A DNA stretch of 64,000 bases from Leptospira bouyouniensis. Lineage in GTDB: Bacteria; Spirochaetota; Leptospiria; Leptospirales; Leptospiraceae. Of this stretch, positions 36,589 through 48,310 are shown piece after piece (the stretch's first letter is position 1; the number at the start of each line of letters is the position of its first letter). The position numbers and the translations under genes were made by a program. Under the pieces are notes generated by a model, which saw only the letters and a list, made by a program, of their open reading frames with translations, made no database searches and had not been told where the DNA came from. Location: the NCBI RefSeq assembly GCF_004769525.1, contig NZ_RQFT01000011.1, positions 62,001 through 126,000 on the forward strand. The letters are read 5' to 3'.

Positions 36589-36926
36589 ATGAAGATAAAA
36601 TTGGAATCCGTTCGGAAGAATTAGGAAACAAATTGGTTGTACATGTCCAAGGCAATTTGGATGTTCACAACACACATAAAATCGAAAAAGATTTACTCGC
36701 TCTTGTTAGTTCTTCTGGAAAGTCTGTGATTTTTAACTTGAGCGAAGTTCCTTTTATTTCTTCCGCAGGACTTCGCCTCCTTGTCACAACTCTCAGACAT
36801 TGCCAAGAACAGAAAATTAGCATTTCGATCTGTGGATTACAGCCTGCAGTCGAAAAAGTTTTCGATATCATTGGCATGCAGCAGTTATTCACGATTTATC
36901 CTGATTTAGATGCAGCTTTAAAGTAA
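36585..36926 (+). CDS. STAS-domain anti-sigma factor antagonist
   Basis: A 113-residue single STAS domain of the SpoIIAA/RsbV type. The fold is evident from [19 protein letters not shown] and [18 protein letters not shown]; Ser59 or Ser60 is the expected phosphorylation site. The ATG overlaps the end of the upstream phosphatase-kinase gene by 4 bases, so that protein is its likely modifier. What it releases downstream (a sigma factor or an enzyme) is not encoded here. Confidence 0.9.
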   Translation: MNEDKIGIRSEELGNKLVVHVQGNLDVHNTHKIEKDLLALVSSSGKSVIFNLSEVPFISSAGLRLLVTTLRHCQEQKISISICGLQPAVEKVFDIIGMQQLFTIYPDLDAALK

Positions 36927-36973
36927 AAATCACTTTTCTAAGTGATCCTAAACAAAACATTGGAAAAAAACTT

Positions 36974-38620
36974 ATGGAAACCATGCAGTATTCCCTAAAC
37001 AACCCATTCAAAGAATCCAAGGCTCCGGCGACCCAAACCGGCATTTATGATGATGCTCTCAAACTCGGTAAAGAATTAATCGAAAAACCGTTTCTTGGTG
37101 GTGGTGAAGATCGGATCCGTGTCCAACACTCCAAAAACAGGATGACTGTTTGGGAAAGGATCAAAGTCCTCACGGATGAAGAACCAAACATCACCTACCA
37201 AAACTGGGGTCCAAATTTAGATGGTGCCTCCATTGTCACTGGAATTTTAAATATCAAAGGCCGTGATGTTGCCGTCTACGGGCATGATTTTACACTCCGT
37301 GCGGGTTCCATGGATGCAACAAACGGTAGTAAACTTGCCCGCCTCATCCAAATGGCAGGAACTCATGGAATCCCACTCATCGGGATGAACGATTCTGCAG
37401 GAGCCTATGTACCTGCGGGAGTGGGTGGACTTGATGGATACTCAGAAGCGTTCACCGCACTCCGTAAAATCAGCGGTGTCGTTCCATCGGTGATGCTCAT
37501 GTTTGGGTTTAATGCCGGTGGTGGAGCCTACCTTCCACGCCAAGGGTCATTTATGATCCAATGTGATGGAACCTTTTTTGGACTGACTGGTCCTGGCGTT
37601 GTGAAGTCTGTACTTGGTGAAGATATCTCCGCCGAAGACTTAGGGGGACCAAAAGTCCACGGACAATCAGGAGTTGTGGACCTTGTGACAGGCGATGAGT
37701 TAGGATCACTTAGGACTGCCATTCGTTTATTATCTTACCTTCCAGACAATAACCATAGTTTTGCGCCTTTTTACCCAACGTCTGACCCAGTAGACCGATT
37801 CATTTACGAAGAGGACATCCTTTTCCGTAAAACGTTTAATTCCCCAACAGGGATGAACACTCCCTTCGACATCACTCTTTACTTACAACAAATCTGTGAC
37901 CATGGTGAATTTTTTGAACTCCAACCACAAAGAGCGCGTAATATCGTAACTGCTTTTGGAAGGATTGGTGGTCATGTTGTTGGTTTCCTTGCCAATAACT
38001 CAGCCGTATCTTCTGGTCAGATTGACATTGGAGCCTCTCGTAAGGGAACTCGTTTTGTACGATTCTGTAACTTATACAATATCCCGATGGTATTTGCAGA
38101 AGACACCACTGGGTTTTTACCTGGCCGTGACCAAGAACATAATGGAATTGTACTCGAAGGAAGAAAACTCCTCGATTCCATCATTGACCTTCGTACACCA
38201 AGGCTCACACTCATCATCCGTAATGCGTTTGGTGGTGCTTATGCAACATTTAACTCATATTTTACAGGAGCATCCATGGTATTTGCTCTTCCAACAGCAA
38301 GGATTGCGGTAATGGGCCCTGCAGGAAAAGAGTATGTCTATAAAGATGAAATCACAAGCGTTCAAAAAGAATTTTTGGCAAATGTCAAAAAAGGTATGAG
38401 TGAAAAAGAAGCAGCCGCAACTCGTGATGCCAAACTCTTTGAAATTGGCCAACGGTATGAGAAAGAACTGATGAATCCAAAAGAAGCTTTATCTCTTGGT
38501 TCTGTATCTTCGATCATATTACCAGGTTACACTCGAAATGTCCTATCCAAAAACTTGAGTTTTCTCATGTCCAAATACAAACCGGCGGAAATGTCCGGAC
38601 CTCAAAGGGAGTTTGAATAA
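36974..38620 (+). CDS. Acyl-CoA carboxylase, carboxyltransferase subunit
   Basis: A 548-residue protein with both halves of the crotonase-fold carboxyltransferase seen in propionyl-, acetyl- and methylcrotonyl-CoA carboxylase beta chains. Landmarks are [18 protein letters not shown], the oxyanion Gly pairs in [12 protein letters not shown] and [14 protein letters not shown], and the C-terminal [13 protein letters not shown] with [13 protein letters not shown]. It is 5 bases upstream of the biotin carboxylase/carrier gene, and the two form one enzyme that transfers carboxyl from biotin to an acyl-CoA. Substrate (acetyl, propionyl or longer) cannot be told from the sequence. Lies 47 bases after the STAS gene. 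Confidence 0.9.
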   Translation: METMQYSLNNPFKESKAPATQTGIYDDALKLGKELIEKPFLGGGEDRIRVQHSKNRMTVWERIKVLTDEEPNITYQNWGPNLDGASIVTGILNIKGRDVAVYGHDFTLRAGSMDATNGSKLARLIQMAGTHGIPLIGMNDSAGAYVPAGVGGLDGYSEAFTALRKISGVVPSVMLMFGFNAGGGAYLPRQGSFMIQCDGTFFGLTGPGVVKSVLGEDISAEDLGGPKVHGQSGVVDLVTGDELGSLRTAIRLLSYLPDNNHSFAPFYPTSDPVDRFIYEEDILFRKTFNSPTGMNTPFDITLYLQQICDHGEFFELQPQRARNIVTAFGRIGGHVVGFLANNSAVSSGQIDIGASRKGTRFVRFCNLYNIPMVFAEDTTGFLPGRDQEHNGIVLEGRKLLDSIIDLRTPRLTLIIRNAFGGAYATFNSYFTGASMVFALPTARIAVMGPAGKEYVYKDEITSVQKEFLANVKKGMSEKEAAATRDAKLFEIGQRYEKELMNPKEALSLGSVSSIILPGYTRNVLSKNLSFLMSKYKPAEMSGPQREFE

Positions 38621-38625
38621 TTTCC

Positions 38626-41379
38626 ATGTTAGATAAGAATTTAAAACGCATTCAGTTCCAAGAATCAGAGTCCGCGTGGATTCGTTCCTTCACTGTGGAA
38701 TCGATCAAATGCCTCATTGTTTGTCGTGGTCCTGTTCGAAAAGAAACAATGGATGTCTTTGATGCGATTGGTGTAAAAGAATACGGAATATTACTTTCTG
38801 AAAAAGATTCCATTGTGTATCCTAAGGCACTGGCACCAGAACTTCGTAACTTTCGTTTCCCAGAAAACATCCACCGAGTTCCTGATTATATGGGAGCAGG
38901 AAAGGAAGAAAAAGAACAACGCATCCACCAAATCATTGGGATCGCAAAAGACAATGGGTACACTCATATCTTTGCCGGATACGGGTTTATGGCAGAAGAT
39001 GCCGAATTCATTGAAGCCATCGAAAAAGCTGGTATCATCTTTATGGGACCAAGTTCCCATGTCGCAAAAGGGGCAGGGGCAAAAGATGAAGCAAAAAAAC
39101 TAGCACGTAGCCTCAATGTTTCTGTTACCCCTGGTGTGGACAATATCACAGCTCTTGCCTTACTACGTAAAACTGGTAATTCCAAAGACGGTCTTCTAAA
39201 GGTAGCAAAAGAAAATAACTTAAACTTTCAATTTGATGAGAAAAAATCGTTGGAAGACAATGCAGAAATCCTACTGCAACTTTCTTACGAAAAAACCATC
39301 GATATCACATCCATCCCTGACTTGCAAAAAGAATCAGAAATTTTATGTGAAGACATTTGGAAGAAATATCCTGGCAAACGCATTCGCTTTAAATACATCG
39401 GTGGTGGTGGTGGAAAAGGCCAACGTGTGATCTCTTCCAAAGGAGAAATTGAATCTGCGGTAATGGAGATTTTGGCGGAATCAAAAGTAACAGCCGTAGG
39501 TTCTAACAGAAACTTCCTCATCGAACTCAATATTGAAAACACTCGCCATAATGAAATCCAAATGATTGGAAACGGGGAGTGGTCATTATCACTTGGTGGT
39601 CGTGATTGTTCCTTACAAATGCACGAACAAAAATTATTAGAGATTTCGCAAACTGTAGAACTCTTACAAAAAGAAGCTGACCTCGTTCGTTCTTCCAATC
39701 CTAAAAAAGCGGCGATCCTCGACAAAGATGTACAAACATTAAAGGATATGGAACACCAAGCAGAAGTGTTTGGAAAGGCAATTCGCCTCAATTCAGTTTC
39801 CACCTTTGAATGTATTGTGGAAGGGAATAGTTTCTTCTTTATGGAAGTAAACACTCGGATCCAGGTGGAACACCGTGTGACCGAGATGGTTTACAAAATG
39901 AAGTTCACAAATCCTAATGATCCAAATGACTTCTTTTACATCGATTCCCTTGTAGAAGCAATGGCAGTACTTTCCATCCATGGACCAAGAGTTCCAAAAC
40001 CAGAACGAATTGTACGCAATGTATCTGGTGCGGAAGTACGGATCAATGCGACAAACCGTGCCCTGCAACCACATGCAGGAGGGATCATCCAAAACTGGTC
40101 GAACCCACTCCCAGAAGAGATTCGTGATGACCAAGGGATTTGTACTCGTAACCCTGATACAGGTGCCTTTGTTCACTACAACTTGGCAGGTGCTTATGAC
40201 TCAAACGTGGCACTCATTGTTTCGTATGGAAATAGCCGAACCGAAAACCTAGAAATCTTAGGAAATATCCTTCGTAAAACAGAGCTTAGGGGGCAAAACT
40301 TAGAAACCAACTTACTTGTCCACTATGGTCTGATCCAGTGGATTTTGGGTAAGGACGCAATGTTCAAACCATCCACGGCATTTATGATTTCGTATTTGGC
40401 TGGGATTGGAGCCTTACAATCTGTCATCAATGATTTGGATTTGGAATACCTTTGGTCAGAAAAAACAAAGGCTGCGGATGCCGACCTAAAAAAAGTGCTA
40501 AGCAAAAAGATGACACTTGTGATCCGACCAATGGAAAGACTACTTGCGAACCCACATTTACTTGGTGGTTTTCTTGGTTATTTTGATGGAAAACTTTGGA
40601 CTCGCAGTGGAAACAATGTGAGTTTCAACGAAAATCCAATCCAATTTTTAGATTCCTTGTACTATTATTTAAATTTAGATACAACGGAACAAAAAGCAAG
40701 TTCTGAAAAGATTTGGGACCATGACGAGAAATTACTCATCGAAGCAAAAGAATTTTATTCAGAGTTCTCAAAACGCACTGGACTGAAAAACTGGAAAGAA
40801 ATTTCCGAAACCATAACAAAGGGAAAAAATCCTTCTAAAGAAATCTCCGATGAACTTTGGGAAAAGGTAAAAGCAAGCCACAACGGTTTCCAAGCTGGAC
40901 TTGAAACCTTACTGTTACTTCCAAAAATTGGAATTAAATCCAACTTTTTTGGACTCGATGTGAATGCGGATTTGGATGGTATTGTTCCTGATGAATTCAA
41001 AAACAAAGACACAAGAGATGCGTTTATTAAAACATTAAACCCTCCTCCAAAGATGTCAGGTGACGAAATTGTAGCTCCGATGGGTGGAATGTTCTATTCC
41101 AAAGAAGCTCCAAACCTTCCACCACTTGTGAATGAAGGGGATCACTTCCAAGCAGGACAACCACTCTTTATCATTGAAGTGATGAAGATGTTTAACAAAA
41201 TCCTTGCGCCTGTGAGTGGAACGGTCGTTAAAAATTTGATGGTGGATTCAGATGGAAAGATTGTCACTAAGGCACAACCTATCTTTAAAATCAAACCTGA
41301 CGAAATTCTAAAGGAAGAATCTCCTGAAGACATTCGTGCAAGAAAAGTGAAGGTGACAAAGGAATTGGGGCTCGTTTAA
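38626..41379 (+). CDS. Acyl-CoA carboxylase, biotin carboxylase-biotin carrier fusion
   Basis: A 917-residue biotin-dependent enzyme. Residues about 25-560 form biotin carboxylase: YGFMAEDAEF, the Gly-rich ATP loop GGGGGKGQRV (259-268), RDCSLQMHEQK and EVNTRIQVEH. Residues about 835-905 are the biotin carrier domain with EVMKM, biotinyl Lys854. Between PG (169-170) and the Gly-rich loop there are about 88 residues, compared with roughly 30 in E. coli AccC, so a helical insertion of about 55-60 residues sits in the ATP-grasp domain. Residues 560-830 are a poorly conserved linker that probably binds the carboxyltransferase. Partner of the upstream gene. It converges on cheB with one base between. 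Confidence 0.88.
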   Translation: MLDKNLKRIQFQESESAWIRSFTVESIKCLIVCRGPVRKETMDVFDAIGVKEYGILLSEKDSIVYPKALAPELRNFRFPENIHRVPDYMGAGKEEKEQRIHQIIGIAKDNGYTHIFAGYGFMAEDAEFIEAIEKAGIIFMGPSSHVAKGAGAKDEAKKLARSLNVSVTPGVDNITALALLRKTGNSKDGLLKVAKENNLNFQFDEKKSLEDNAEILLQLSYEKTIDITSIPDLQKESEILCEDIWKKYPGKRIRFKYIGGGGGKGQRVISSKGEIESAVMEILAESKVTAVGSNRNFLIELNIENTRHNEIQMIGNGEWSLSLGGRDCSLQMHEQKLLEISQTVELLQKEADLVRSSNPKKAAILDKDVQTLKDMEHQAEVFGKAIRLNSVSTFECIVEGNSFFFMEVNTRIQVEHRVTEMVYKMKFTNPNDPNDFFYIDSLVEAMAVLSIHGPRVPKPERIVRNVSGAEVRINATNRALQPHAGGIIQNWSNPLPEEIRDDQGICTRNPDTGAFVHYNLAGAYDSNVALIVSYGNSRTENLEILGNILRKTELRGQNLETNLLVHYGLIQWILGKDAMFKPSTAFMISYLAGIGALQSVINDLDLEYLWSEKTKAADADLKKVLSKKMTLVIRPMERLLANPHLLGGFLGYFDGKLWTRSGNNVSFNENPIQFLDSLYYYLNLDTTEQKASSEKIWDHDEKLLIEAKEFYSEFSKRTGLKNWKEISETITKGKNPSKEISDELWEKVKASHNGFQAGLETLLLLPKIGIKSNFFGLDVNADLDGIVPDEFKNKDTRDAFIKTLNPPPKMSGDEIVAPMGGMFYSKEAPNLPPLVNEGDHFQAGQPLFIIEVMKMFNKILAPVSGTVVKNLMVDSDGKIVTKAQPIFKIKPDEILKEESPEDIRARKVKVTKELGLV

Positions 41380-41380
41380 T

Positions 41381-42433
41381 TCAATCAAAGCCCACAATTT
41401 TTTTATAAATCTCAGTAAGTGGGAGGATGTGGTCAACACATCCTCTTTTAATTGCTTCTTTTGGCATTCCAAACACAACAGACGTCTCTTCATTTTGGGC
41501 AATGGTTTCTGCTCCTGCCTCTTTCATCTCTTGTAAACCAGCTGCTCCATCATCTCCCATTCCTGTCATGATGATGCCTCTTGCATTTTTTCCTGCCTGT
41601 CTGGCAACAGATCGAAACAAAACGTCAACAGATGGTTTGTGACGATTCACAAGTGGTCCATCTTTTATTTCTACATAATACTGTGCACCCGAACGTTTGA
41701 GAGTCATATGTTTGTTTCCTGGGGCAATAAGGGCAAGACCTCGTACCACTCTGTCGCCATCATTTGCTTCTTTGATTCGGATCTCACAAATAGAATCCAA
41801 TCGTTTGGCAAAAGCCTCAGTAAATTTTTCAGGCATATGTTGTACAATCACAATGCCTGGAGTATTTTCTTTAGGGAGTTTTGTTAACACTTGTTCAAGG
41901 GCAATCGTACCACCTGTAGAGGTTCCGATCGCAATGATTTTTTCTGTTGCTTGTAAAGAGGAGAGTTCTTGTTTTTTCTCCAATTGGATTTTATATTCTT
42001 TCGTTTGAGAAGGATTTTGTAGGTGTTTGGTGCTCGCTGAAGCGGCAGCGATAACGGCATCAGTAAGTGCAATTGTACTTTCATTTAAAAAATCTTTTAA
42101 ACCAATTTTTGGTTTAGTGATGATATCACAAGCACCGAGGTTCATTGCAAGAATTGCTGTTTCCGAACCTTCTGTTGTGAGGGTGGAACAAATCACAACA
42201 GGTGTCGGTCTTTCTGTCATAATTTTTTTTAAAAATGAAAGACCATCCATCCTTGGCATTTCAATATCGAGTACAATTACATCTGGCCAATCATGATTCA
42301 TTTTGTCCATGGCAAAGATGGGGTCTGATGCACTCCCTAAAAAATGAAATTGAGAATCTTGTTTAAAAATCTCTGTTAGAACTTGCCTGACAACAGCTGA
42401 ATCATCGATGACAAAAACTTTAATTTTTTTCAT
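41381..42433 (-). CDS. cheB: Chemotaxis response regulator protein-glutamate methylesterase
   Basis: A 350-residue CheB. The receiver (1-120) has phospho-Asp56 in [11 protein letters not shown]. The methylesterase domain (about 163-345) has the catalytic triad Ser172 (GTSTGG), His199 (VQHMP) and Asp295 (GMGDDGAAG). It demethylates or deamidates receptors during adaptation when phosphorylated by CheA. Last gene of the chemotaxis run, 3 bases after cheD. No cheR is in the window, so the methyltransferase is elsewhere. Confidence 0.96.
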   Translation of the reverse strand: MKKIKVFVIDDSAVVRQVLTEIFKQDSQFHFLGSASDPIFAMDKMNHDWPDVIVLDIEMPRMDGLSFLKKIMTERPTPVVICSTLTTEGSETAILAMNLGACDIITKPKIGLKDFLNESTIALTDAVIAAASASTKHLQNPSQTKEYKIQLEKKQELSSLQATEKIIAIGTSTGGTIALEQVLTKLPKENTPGIVIVQHMPEKFTEAFAKRLDSICEIRIKEANDGDRVVRGLALIAPGNKHMTLKRSGAQYYVEIKDGPLVNRHKPSVDVLFRSVARQAGKNARGIIMTGMGDDGAAGLQEMKEAGAETIAQNEETSVVFGMPKEAIKRGCVDHILPLTEIYKKIVGFD

Positions 42434-42436
42434 AAC

Positions 42437-42925
42437 TCAATGTTTTTCGACCCATACCTCGCCATCCCAAACAGAAAAATAAATTTTTCTCGATTGGTTT
42501 CCGCCAACGTCTTCAGAAATGATTTTGATTTGATTGTCTTTTAGGATTTTTTTTGCAAATTCGGAATTCTTAGTTCCAATGAGACTCGTAGCATCATTTC
42601 GAAAGATTTCCTTTTCCTCATTTATAAACATATTGGATCCGCCAAAAATTTTAGCAGAGTAATCAGATGGTTTTGTATGTTTTTTTTTGATCTCTGATAG
42701 AAAATATTGAAAGGCATCAATACCATATTTATATGTTTTTTCTAATTTGAGTTCAGCAGGATAGGGGAGTAAAAAATGACACATGCCTCCGACATGTTGG
42801 GTAGGGTGCCACAATACAATGGAAACACAGGAACCTAGAAGTGTTCGAATCCGATATGGGCTATCCCCGAAGAAAATTTCTCCTGGATTCAAAAATCGAT
42901 CTATGACTTCAATTGGAGGTTCCAT
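42437..42925 (-). CDS. cheD: Chemoreceptor glutamine deamidase CheD
   Basis: A 162-residue deamidase that converts receptor Gln to Glu. The catalytic Cys33 lies in LLGSCVSIVLW and His50 in GGMCHFLLP; AKIFGGSNMF is also typical. It directly abuts cheW and precedes cheB by 3 bases, so receptor modification enzymes are made together. No cheC is visible beside it. Confidence 0.94.
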   Translation of the reverse strand: MEPPIEVIDRFLNPGEIFFGDSPYRIRTLLGSCVSIVLWHPTQHVGGMCHFLLPYPAELKLEKTYKYGIDAFQYFLSEIKKKHTKPSDYSAKIFGGSNMFINEEKEIFRNDATSLIGTKNSEFAKKILKDNQIKIISEDVGGNQSRKIYFSVWDGEVWVEKH

Positions 42926-43402
42926 TTAACTAATCTGTGATGTGGTTTCGTGGATCGATTGAATTTCTGATAAATCTAAAATTTGATTCATCTTTAGAAT
43001 GATCACAAACTGGTTTTCTAACTTGCCTATCCCTTGGATAAAATCCAAACGAATCTTTGAGCCAAAACTAGGTGCTTCTTCGATTTGATTTTCGGGTATA
43101 TCCACAACCTCATTCACTGCATCAACAAGTAAACCTACATCAATTGTTTCGTTCTCTAATTTGATTTCAGTGATGATAATACAAGTTTTTCGATTTGTTT
43201 CTGTTTTCTTTTTATAAAATCTTGTATTTAAATCAATCACAGGAACCACATTCCCACGTAAATTAATCACGCCAGGAATATATTCAGGCATCATAGGAAC
43301 ATGGGTGACGGATTCAAATTCGATAATCTCTTTGATGTACAAGATTCCTAACCCAAATAATTCTTTGGATAAAAGGAAGGTCAGATATTGAATGTCTTGC
43401 AT
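42926..43402 (-). CDS. cheW: Chemotaxis coupling protein CheW
   Basis: A 158-residue CheW that joins receptors to CheA. Visible markers are LTFLLSKELFGLGILYIKEII, the RGNVVPVIDL loop and GLLVDAVNEVVDI. Length is normal. It lies between the receptor gene (14 bases upstream) and cheD (immediately downstream). Confidence 0.95.
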   Translation of the reverse strand: MQDIQYLTFLLSKELFGLGILYIKEIIEFESVTHVPMMPEYIPGVINLRGNVVPVIDLNTRFYKKKTETNRKTCIIITEIKLENETIDVGLLVDAVNEVVDIPENQIEEAPSFGSKIRLDFIQGIGKLENQFVIILKMNQILDLSEIQSIHETTSQIS

Positions 43403-43416
43403 CTTAAAATCCTCCC

Positions 43417-46122
43417 TTAGTATTTTTGAAATTTTGAGTGATCATCCAAACTTTCTTTTTTAGAGATTGGTTGTTTTGGTGGAGCATTCCTTGTCGGTTT
43501 CTTTTCCGGATGGTTTGCAACAGTAGATAATTTCCCTAATTTGAAAAAACTGATGGAAGACATAAGCCTTTCTGCTTGCGCTTGTAATTCTTCTGCGATT
43601 GCAGCTAGTTCCTCAGAAGCACTCGCCGATTGTTGGGATACTTGGTCAAGTTGGCCCATCGCTTTGTTCACTTCATTCACACCCGATGATTGTTCTTGGC
43701 TTGCAGCAGTGATTTCTTGGACAAGATCTGCTGTTTTGTTGATTGCAGGTACGATGTCTTCGATTAATTTTCCAGCTGACTCTGCAATTTGAACAGAACT
43801 ACCCGCTAACGTTCCAATTTCATTGGCCGATTTTTGGGATCTTTCAGCCAGTTTTCTGACTTCAGAAGCAACAACGGCAAATCCTTTTCCATGTTCACCT
43901 GCCCTTGCTGCTTCGATCGCAGCATTTAATGCAAGTAAGTTGGTTTGGTAAGCAATGTCTTCAATGATAGAGATTTTATCTGCAATTTCTTTCATCGCAG
44001 TCACGGTGTTTTTGACAGCCTCTCCACCCTGTTTTGCATCTTTTGCTGATTTGGTTGCAATGGTATCAGTTTGTTTTGCATTTTCAGCGTTTTGATCGAT
44101 CGAGGCACCCATTTCTTCTAATGATGCCGAAGTTTCTTCTACAGAGGCAGCTTGTTCACTGGCACCTTGTGATAATGTGCTCGCAGTAGATGCTACTTCA
44201 TCTGCAGCGTTAACAAGGGCATCTGTATTGGTCCTAACATCATTTATGATATCTACAAGTTTTTTTGAAGTGTTATTGAATGAATCACGAAGTTTTGCAA
44301 AACCACCTTCATAATGACTTGTGATTAGTTGTGTTAAATCTCCATTTTCAAGAGCCGCAAGACCAACCACTAAATCATCCACAATCCTTGCCGTTTCGAG
44401 AGCCAATTTTTTTTGTTCTGTGATATCTGTAGCAAATTTGATCACTTTATATGGTTTTCCATTCAGATCCAGAATCGGGTTGTATGTCGCTTGTAACCAA
44501 ACTTCTCTACCACCTTTTGCTATTCGTTTGTATTCTGCAGTTTGAAATTCACCTCGAGCTAAAGAGGCCCAGAATTGTTTATATTCCTCTGAATTTATAT
44601 AACTTGGCTCAACAAACATTCGATGGTGTTTCCCTTCGATTTCAGAAAGGGAATAACCCATTGTATTTAAGAAAATATCGTTTGCAGATAAGATAGTTCC
44701 ATCGACTAAAAATTCAATCGTTGCCTGTGCACGATTGATCGCTTCAATTTGGCTTGTAAATTCTTGGGTTCGCTTCTTATTTTCTGTGATGTCAGACGCA
44801 AATTTAATTACTTTAGTCGGAACACCACTTGCGTCTAGAATGGGTGTATAGGTTGCTTGTAGCCAAACTTCTTTTCCGTTTTTTCCAAACCGTTTGTATT
44901 CTGCGGATTGGTATTCTCCTCGGTTCAAAGCTGCCCAAAATTGTTTATAGTTTTCGGATGAATATTCCTTGGTTTCTACAAACATCCTGTGGTGTTGTCC
45001 TTTGATTTCAGCCAAAGAATAGTCCATCAAAGTTAAAAAATTCTCATTTGCCGTAATGATGGTTCCATCCATTTTGAACTCGATTGTTGCTTGTGATCTA
45101 TCAACGGCTCTTGCTTGCGCATTTGATTCCGTGACATCAGCCCATTCGACAACACTTCCTAATCTTTTTCCTGATTCTGTAATGATTGGATTTGCAATTA
45201 AGTTGAATTCTCGATTTGCTATTATAATACTCGTTCGATGTTCCGCAGTGAATGTTCCCAGCAATTTTCTTTGGTGGCTTGGATCTTTATGGTATCCATC
45301 AATATTACTTCCCATTAGATTTTTTAGGGAAAAATTTCGGATTTGTTTTTGGATGTCTGCCTCTGAATTGGCGAACATTTTCTGAATCGCTTTGTTCATA
45401 TAAACAACATCTAGATTCAAATCGGAAATCATTACGTTTGTAGAAACGCTATCTAATGCCGTTTTGATTTGAATGGCTTGTTTTAAAGGTTTGTTGATTT
45501 GGTTCAATAGAATGAGAAGCAAAACAAAGGAAATGAGGATAAAAACACCACTAACAATATAAATCGTATAATCGAAATGATCATTCGTTTCAATTGTTGA
45601 TTGGATATCGCTTAAGTTGGAGACTAAAAAGATTTTTTGTAAGTCTTGAAGATGACTAGAATAATTTTTCCATTTTGTCGAAATTTCTGAATTTTGGATC
45701 TCTTTCTGTTTTGGATTCCCAGAGGTGTCCGTTTGTTTTAAACTATTTAAAACAGCATCGAGATATTGATTTTTTTCATTTATGGCAGATTGGAATTTTG
45801 TTTTCTCAACTTCTTTTGTGAATAATGGTGAGACCATATCAAAAGATTTGTTCAATTTCTCAATATCATAATTAATTTTTGCGATTAAGGATTCCGCGGG
45901 AGTTGGTAGAAGCAGAATGTGAGTTAAGTCTTCATGAATTGATAAACTGAGTCTTAACAAGTGGGATACAGAATCTGATTTTTGAATCCGTTCTTCCGAA
46001 TTGATTGTAACGGGTATTTTTTTGGAAAATACTCCGGAACTATACAAACTAATCCATAAAGTAAATACCAATCCAATTATAAAATAACCGATTAACTTGG
46101 TGTTTGCGCTGACTGACTTCAT
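43417..46122 (-). CDS. Methyl-accepting chemotaxis protein with tandem PAS domains
   Basis: About 901 residues. There are two membrane spans (about 10-30 and 185-210), a periplasmic helical domain between them, and one divergent PAS region. Two near-identical PAS domains follow (shared [20 protein letters not shown] and KFA(S/T)DITE), then a HAMP-like connector and the signalling hairpin ([35 protein letters not shown], tip region). No CheR-docking pentapeptide ends the protein. The start at ATG 46122 follows AGGGG and comes one base after the cheA stop; the longer frame to 46194 lies inside cheA. It probably feeds the CheA and CheW encoded beside it. Confidence 0.92.
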   Translation of the reverse strand: MKSVSANTKLIGYFIIGLVFTLWISLYSSGVFSKKIPVTINSEERIQKSDSVSHLLRLSLSIHEDLTHILLLPTPAESLIAKINYDIEKLNKSFDMVSPLFTKEVEKTKFQSAINEKNQYLDAVLNSLKQTDTSGNPKQKEIQNSEISTKWKNYSSHLQDLQKIFLVSNLSDIQSTIETNDHFDYTIYIVSGVFILISFVLLLILLNQINKPLKQAIQIKTALDSVSTNVMISDLNLDVVYMNKAIQKMFANSEADIQKQIRNFSLKNLMGSNIDGYHKDPSHQRKLLGTFTAEHRTSIIIANREFNLIANPIITESGKRLGSVVEWADVTESNAQARAVDRSQATIEFKMDGTIITANENFLTLMDYSLAEIKGQHHRMFVETKEYSSENYKQFWAALNRGEYQSAEYKRFGKNGKEVWLQATYTPILDASGVPTKVIKFASDITENKKRTQEFTSQIEAINRAQATIEFLVDGTILSANDIFLNTMGYSLSEIEGKHHRMFVEPSYINSEEYKQFWASLARGEFQTAEYKRIAKGGREVWLQATYNPILDLNGKPYKVIKFATDITEQKKLALETARIVDDLVVGLAALENGDLTQLITSHYEGGFAKLRDSFNNTSKKLVDIINDVRTNTDALVNAADEVASTASTLSQGASEQAASVEETSASLEEMGASIDQNAENAKQTDTIATKSAKDAKQGGEAVKNTVTAMKEIADKISIIEDIAYQTNLLALNAAIEAARAGEHGKGFAVVASEVRKLAERSQKSANEIGTLAGSSVQIAESAGKLIEDIVPAINKTADLVQEITAASQEQSSGVNEVNKAMGQLDQVSQQSASASEELAAIAEELQAQAERLMSSISFFKLGKLSTVANHPEKKPTRNAPPKQPISKKESLDDHSKFQKY

Positions 46123-46123
46123 A

Positions 46124-48310
46124 TTATCCCCTATGGCTAAATAATTTTTGATTTTCAATTGTGATTGTTCTTTCGAATAAGGAAGGAACATCAATAATAA
46201 GAGCTACATTTCCATCACCAAGGATACTTGATCCACTCACACCTTTTACGTGACGGAATACTGAACCCATTGGTTTAATGACCGTTTGGTATTCTCCTAG
46301 GAGTTCCTCAACAACGATCCCTGCTTTTTTTTCTCCATTGCGTACGATCACAATATTTTCTCGGGAGATATCGGAACGAGAATCACATGGGTAATAATCT
46401 TTTAATCGTAAAAATGGAATCAAATTTCCTCTGAGTGCAAAAAATTGATTCGATTCAGTTTTATGATCATCTGAAAAATGCAAACATTCTAGAACCATTT
46501 CCATTGGGATGATGAAATGGCTTTTTCCGACTGCGACTAAGAAACCTTCAATGATGGCAAGTGTGAGAGGTAATCTAAGTATAAATACACTTCCTTTTGA
46601 AGGAATGGATTTTACAGTAATAGAACCACGTAAGGATTCAATGTTTTGGTATACAACATCAAGACCTACACCTCTACCGGAAACATTCGTAATTTGCGAG
46701 GCTGTGGAAAATCCGGGATGGAATAGAAGTTTGTAAACTTCTTCATCTGAATCAGGGAGTTCACCATAAACGATCCCTTTCTCGATTCCTTTCTTCCAAA
46801 CTTTCTCTTTTGAAATTCCATTGCCGTCATCAGAAACTTCAATGACAACACTACCTGCTTCATGGTATGCATTCAGTCGTATTGTGCCTTGTTTTGGTTT
46901 CCCTTTTTTTTGACGTTCTTCAGGGAGTTCTAATCCGTGGTCACATGCATTTCGTACTAGATGGGTGAGTGGGTCCCCTAATTTTTCGACAATATTTCGA
47001 TCGAGTTCGGTTTCGTTACCTTCTGTAATGAGGCGAATATCTTTGTGTAATTCTTTACCTAAATCCCTGACAATTCTAGAATATTTTTGAAAACTTTCTC
47101 CAATCGGCACCATTCTTAGTTTTAGAGAAATTTCTCTAACTTCATTTAACAGCCGCATGACAACTAGAGATGATTCTTGTAAATTTGGATCATCTGCATC
47201 TCCGATGAGTTGGTTCATATTGGCGCAAGATACAACAAGTTCTCCAACCCGATTGATTAAATTATCAATACGTTTTGAATCTACTTTGATAGTGCTTGAT
47301 TTTAGTGATTCTTTGTTTTGTTCGGTGATTTCAGAAGAAGAATTCGGAATCCCCATGTCTGTTTGTGTGGTTGATGATGAGGCAGAGGGAACTCCCGTTT
47401 TTCTTGATTTAATTTCTTCCAGATATTCGAGTAAGCTGTTTTCGTTTAAGATATGGATCTCTTTCCAAAGATTACCTAAGAAAATTTCTTCTTCAGGAAG
47501 TTGGTTTGATAAATCAACGAGATCTTCAATCGTAAAACCAGGAGGATAAATATGTAAAAAACTATCTTCTTCGATAAAATTAAATACTTTTTGTACGGAC
47601 TCTAAATCTTTTTCTGAACTGAAATTGATTTCAAAACCTAAATAATTATTTTCTGGATCATACTCATTTCCCTCAGGTAAGAATTGATCAATTGTTTTTA
47701 AAGAGATGATAGTACCAATCTTTTTCAAATACCCAATAAATGAAATTGGATCGAGTCCATGTGAGAATACATTTTGATTAGGTCGAAAGGAGATAAGATA
47801 AGATTGAATTCCGTTAGCATTCGAATCTGGCGAAAAATCGTTCGTTTTGTTAGGATTTTTAAGATTTGTTTGATCTTGGATTTCCGACGACATTTGTTTT
47901 TTTTGGGGAACTTGTGAAACATTCGCAGATAGAAATGGTTTCATCTCATCTAAGATTCGTTCTCCGAGATTTAGTTTTTCTTGTGGAATTTTTCCTTTCG
48001 TTTCATTCAAAACTAAATACAATAAATGGTCTTTTGCCTTTAAAAGGATCTCTGTCAAATGAGATTGGAATTGGATAGTATGCGAGCGCAAATCATCTAA
48101 AAGATTTTCCACAACATGTGCAAAGGAGACGGTTGCTTCGAATCCAAACATTCCAGCTGTACCTTTGATTGTGTGGACAGCTCGAAAAATAGCATTTAAA
48201 TCTTCATCTGTAGGAAGTGTAGTATCTGTACGTAGTAAAATAACTTCCATATCCCTTAGGAGTTCGTCAGATTCGACTAAATACGCTTCTATAACTTCCG
48301 TTAAATCCAT
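46124..48310 (-). CDS. cheA: Chemotaxis histidine kinase CheA
   Basis: A 728-residue kinase. P1 has phospho-His46 in [12 protein letters not shown]. The next part (about 165-290) is a likely CheY/CheB-binding P2 region. The dimerisation domain starts near [19 protein letters not shown]. The ATPase shows [19 protein letters not shown] and [10 protein letters not shown]. The C-terminal CheW-like domain ends the protein. It overlaps the STAS gene upstream by one base and is one base from the receptor gene downstream, so coupling is very tight. Confidence 0.96.
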   Translation of the reverse strand: MDLTEVIEAYLVESDELLRDMEVILLRTDTTLPTDEDLNAIFRAVHTIKGTAGMFGFEATVSFAHVVENLLDDLRSHTIQFQSHLTEILLKAKDHLLYLVLNETKGKIPQEKLNLGERILDEMKPFLSANVSQVPQKKQMSSEIQDQTNLKNPNKTNDFSPDSNANGIQSYLISFRPNQNVFSHGLDPISFIGYLKKIGTIISLKTIDQFLPEGNEYDPENNYLGFEINFSSEKDLESVQKVFNFIEEDSFLHIYPPGFTIEDLVDLSNQLPEEEIFLGNLWKEIHILNENSLLEYLEEIKSRKTGVPSASSSTTQTDMGIPNSSSEITEQNKESLKSSTIKVDSKRIDNLINRVGELVVSCANMNQLIGDADDPNLQESSLVVMRLLNEVREISLKLRMVPIGESFQKYSRIVRDLGKELHKDIRLITEGNETELDRNIVEKLGDPLTHLVRNACDHGLELPEERQKKGKPKQGTIRLNAYHEAGSVVIEVSDDGNGISKEKVWKKGIEKGIVYGELPDSDEEVYKLLFHPGFSTASQITNVSGRGVGLDVVYQNIESLRGSITVKSIPSKGSVFILRLPLTLAIIEGFLVAVGKSHFIIPMEMVLECLHFSDDHKTESNQFFALRGNLIPFLRLKDYYPCDSRSDISRENIVIVRNGEKKAGIVVEELLGEYQTVIKPMGSVFRHVKGVSGSSILGDGNVALIIDVPSLFERTITIENQKLFSHRG

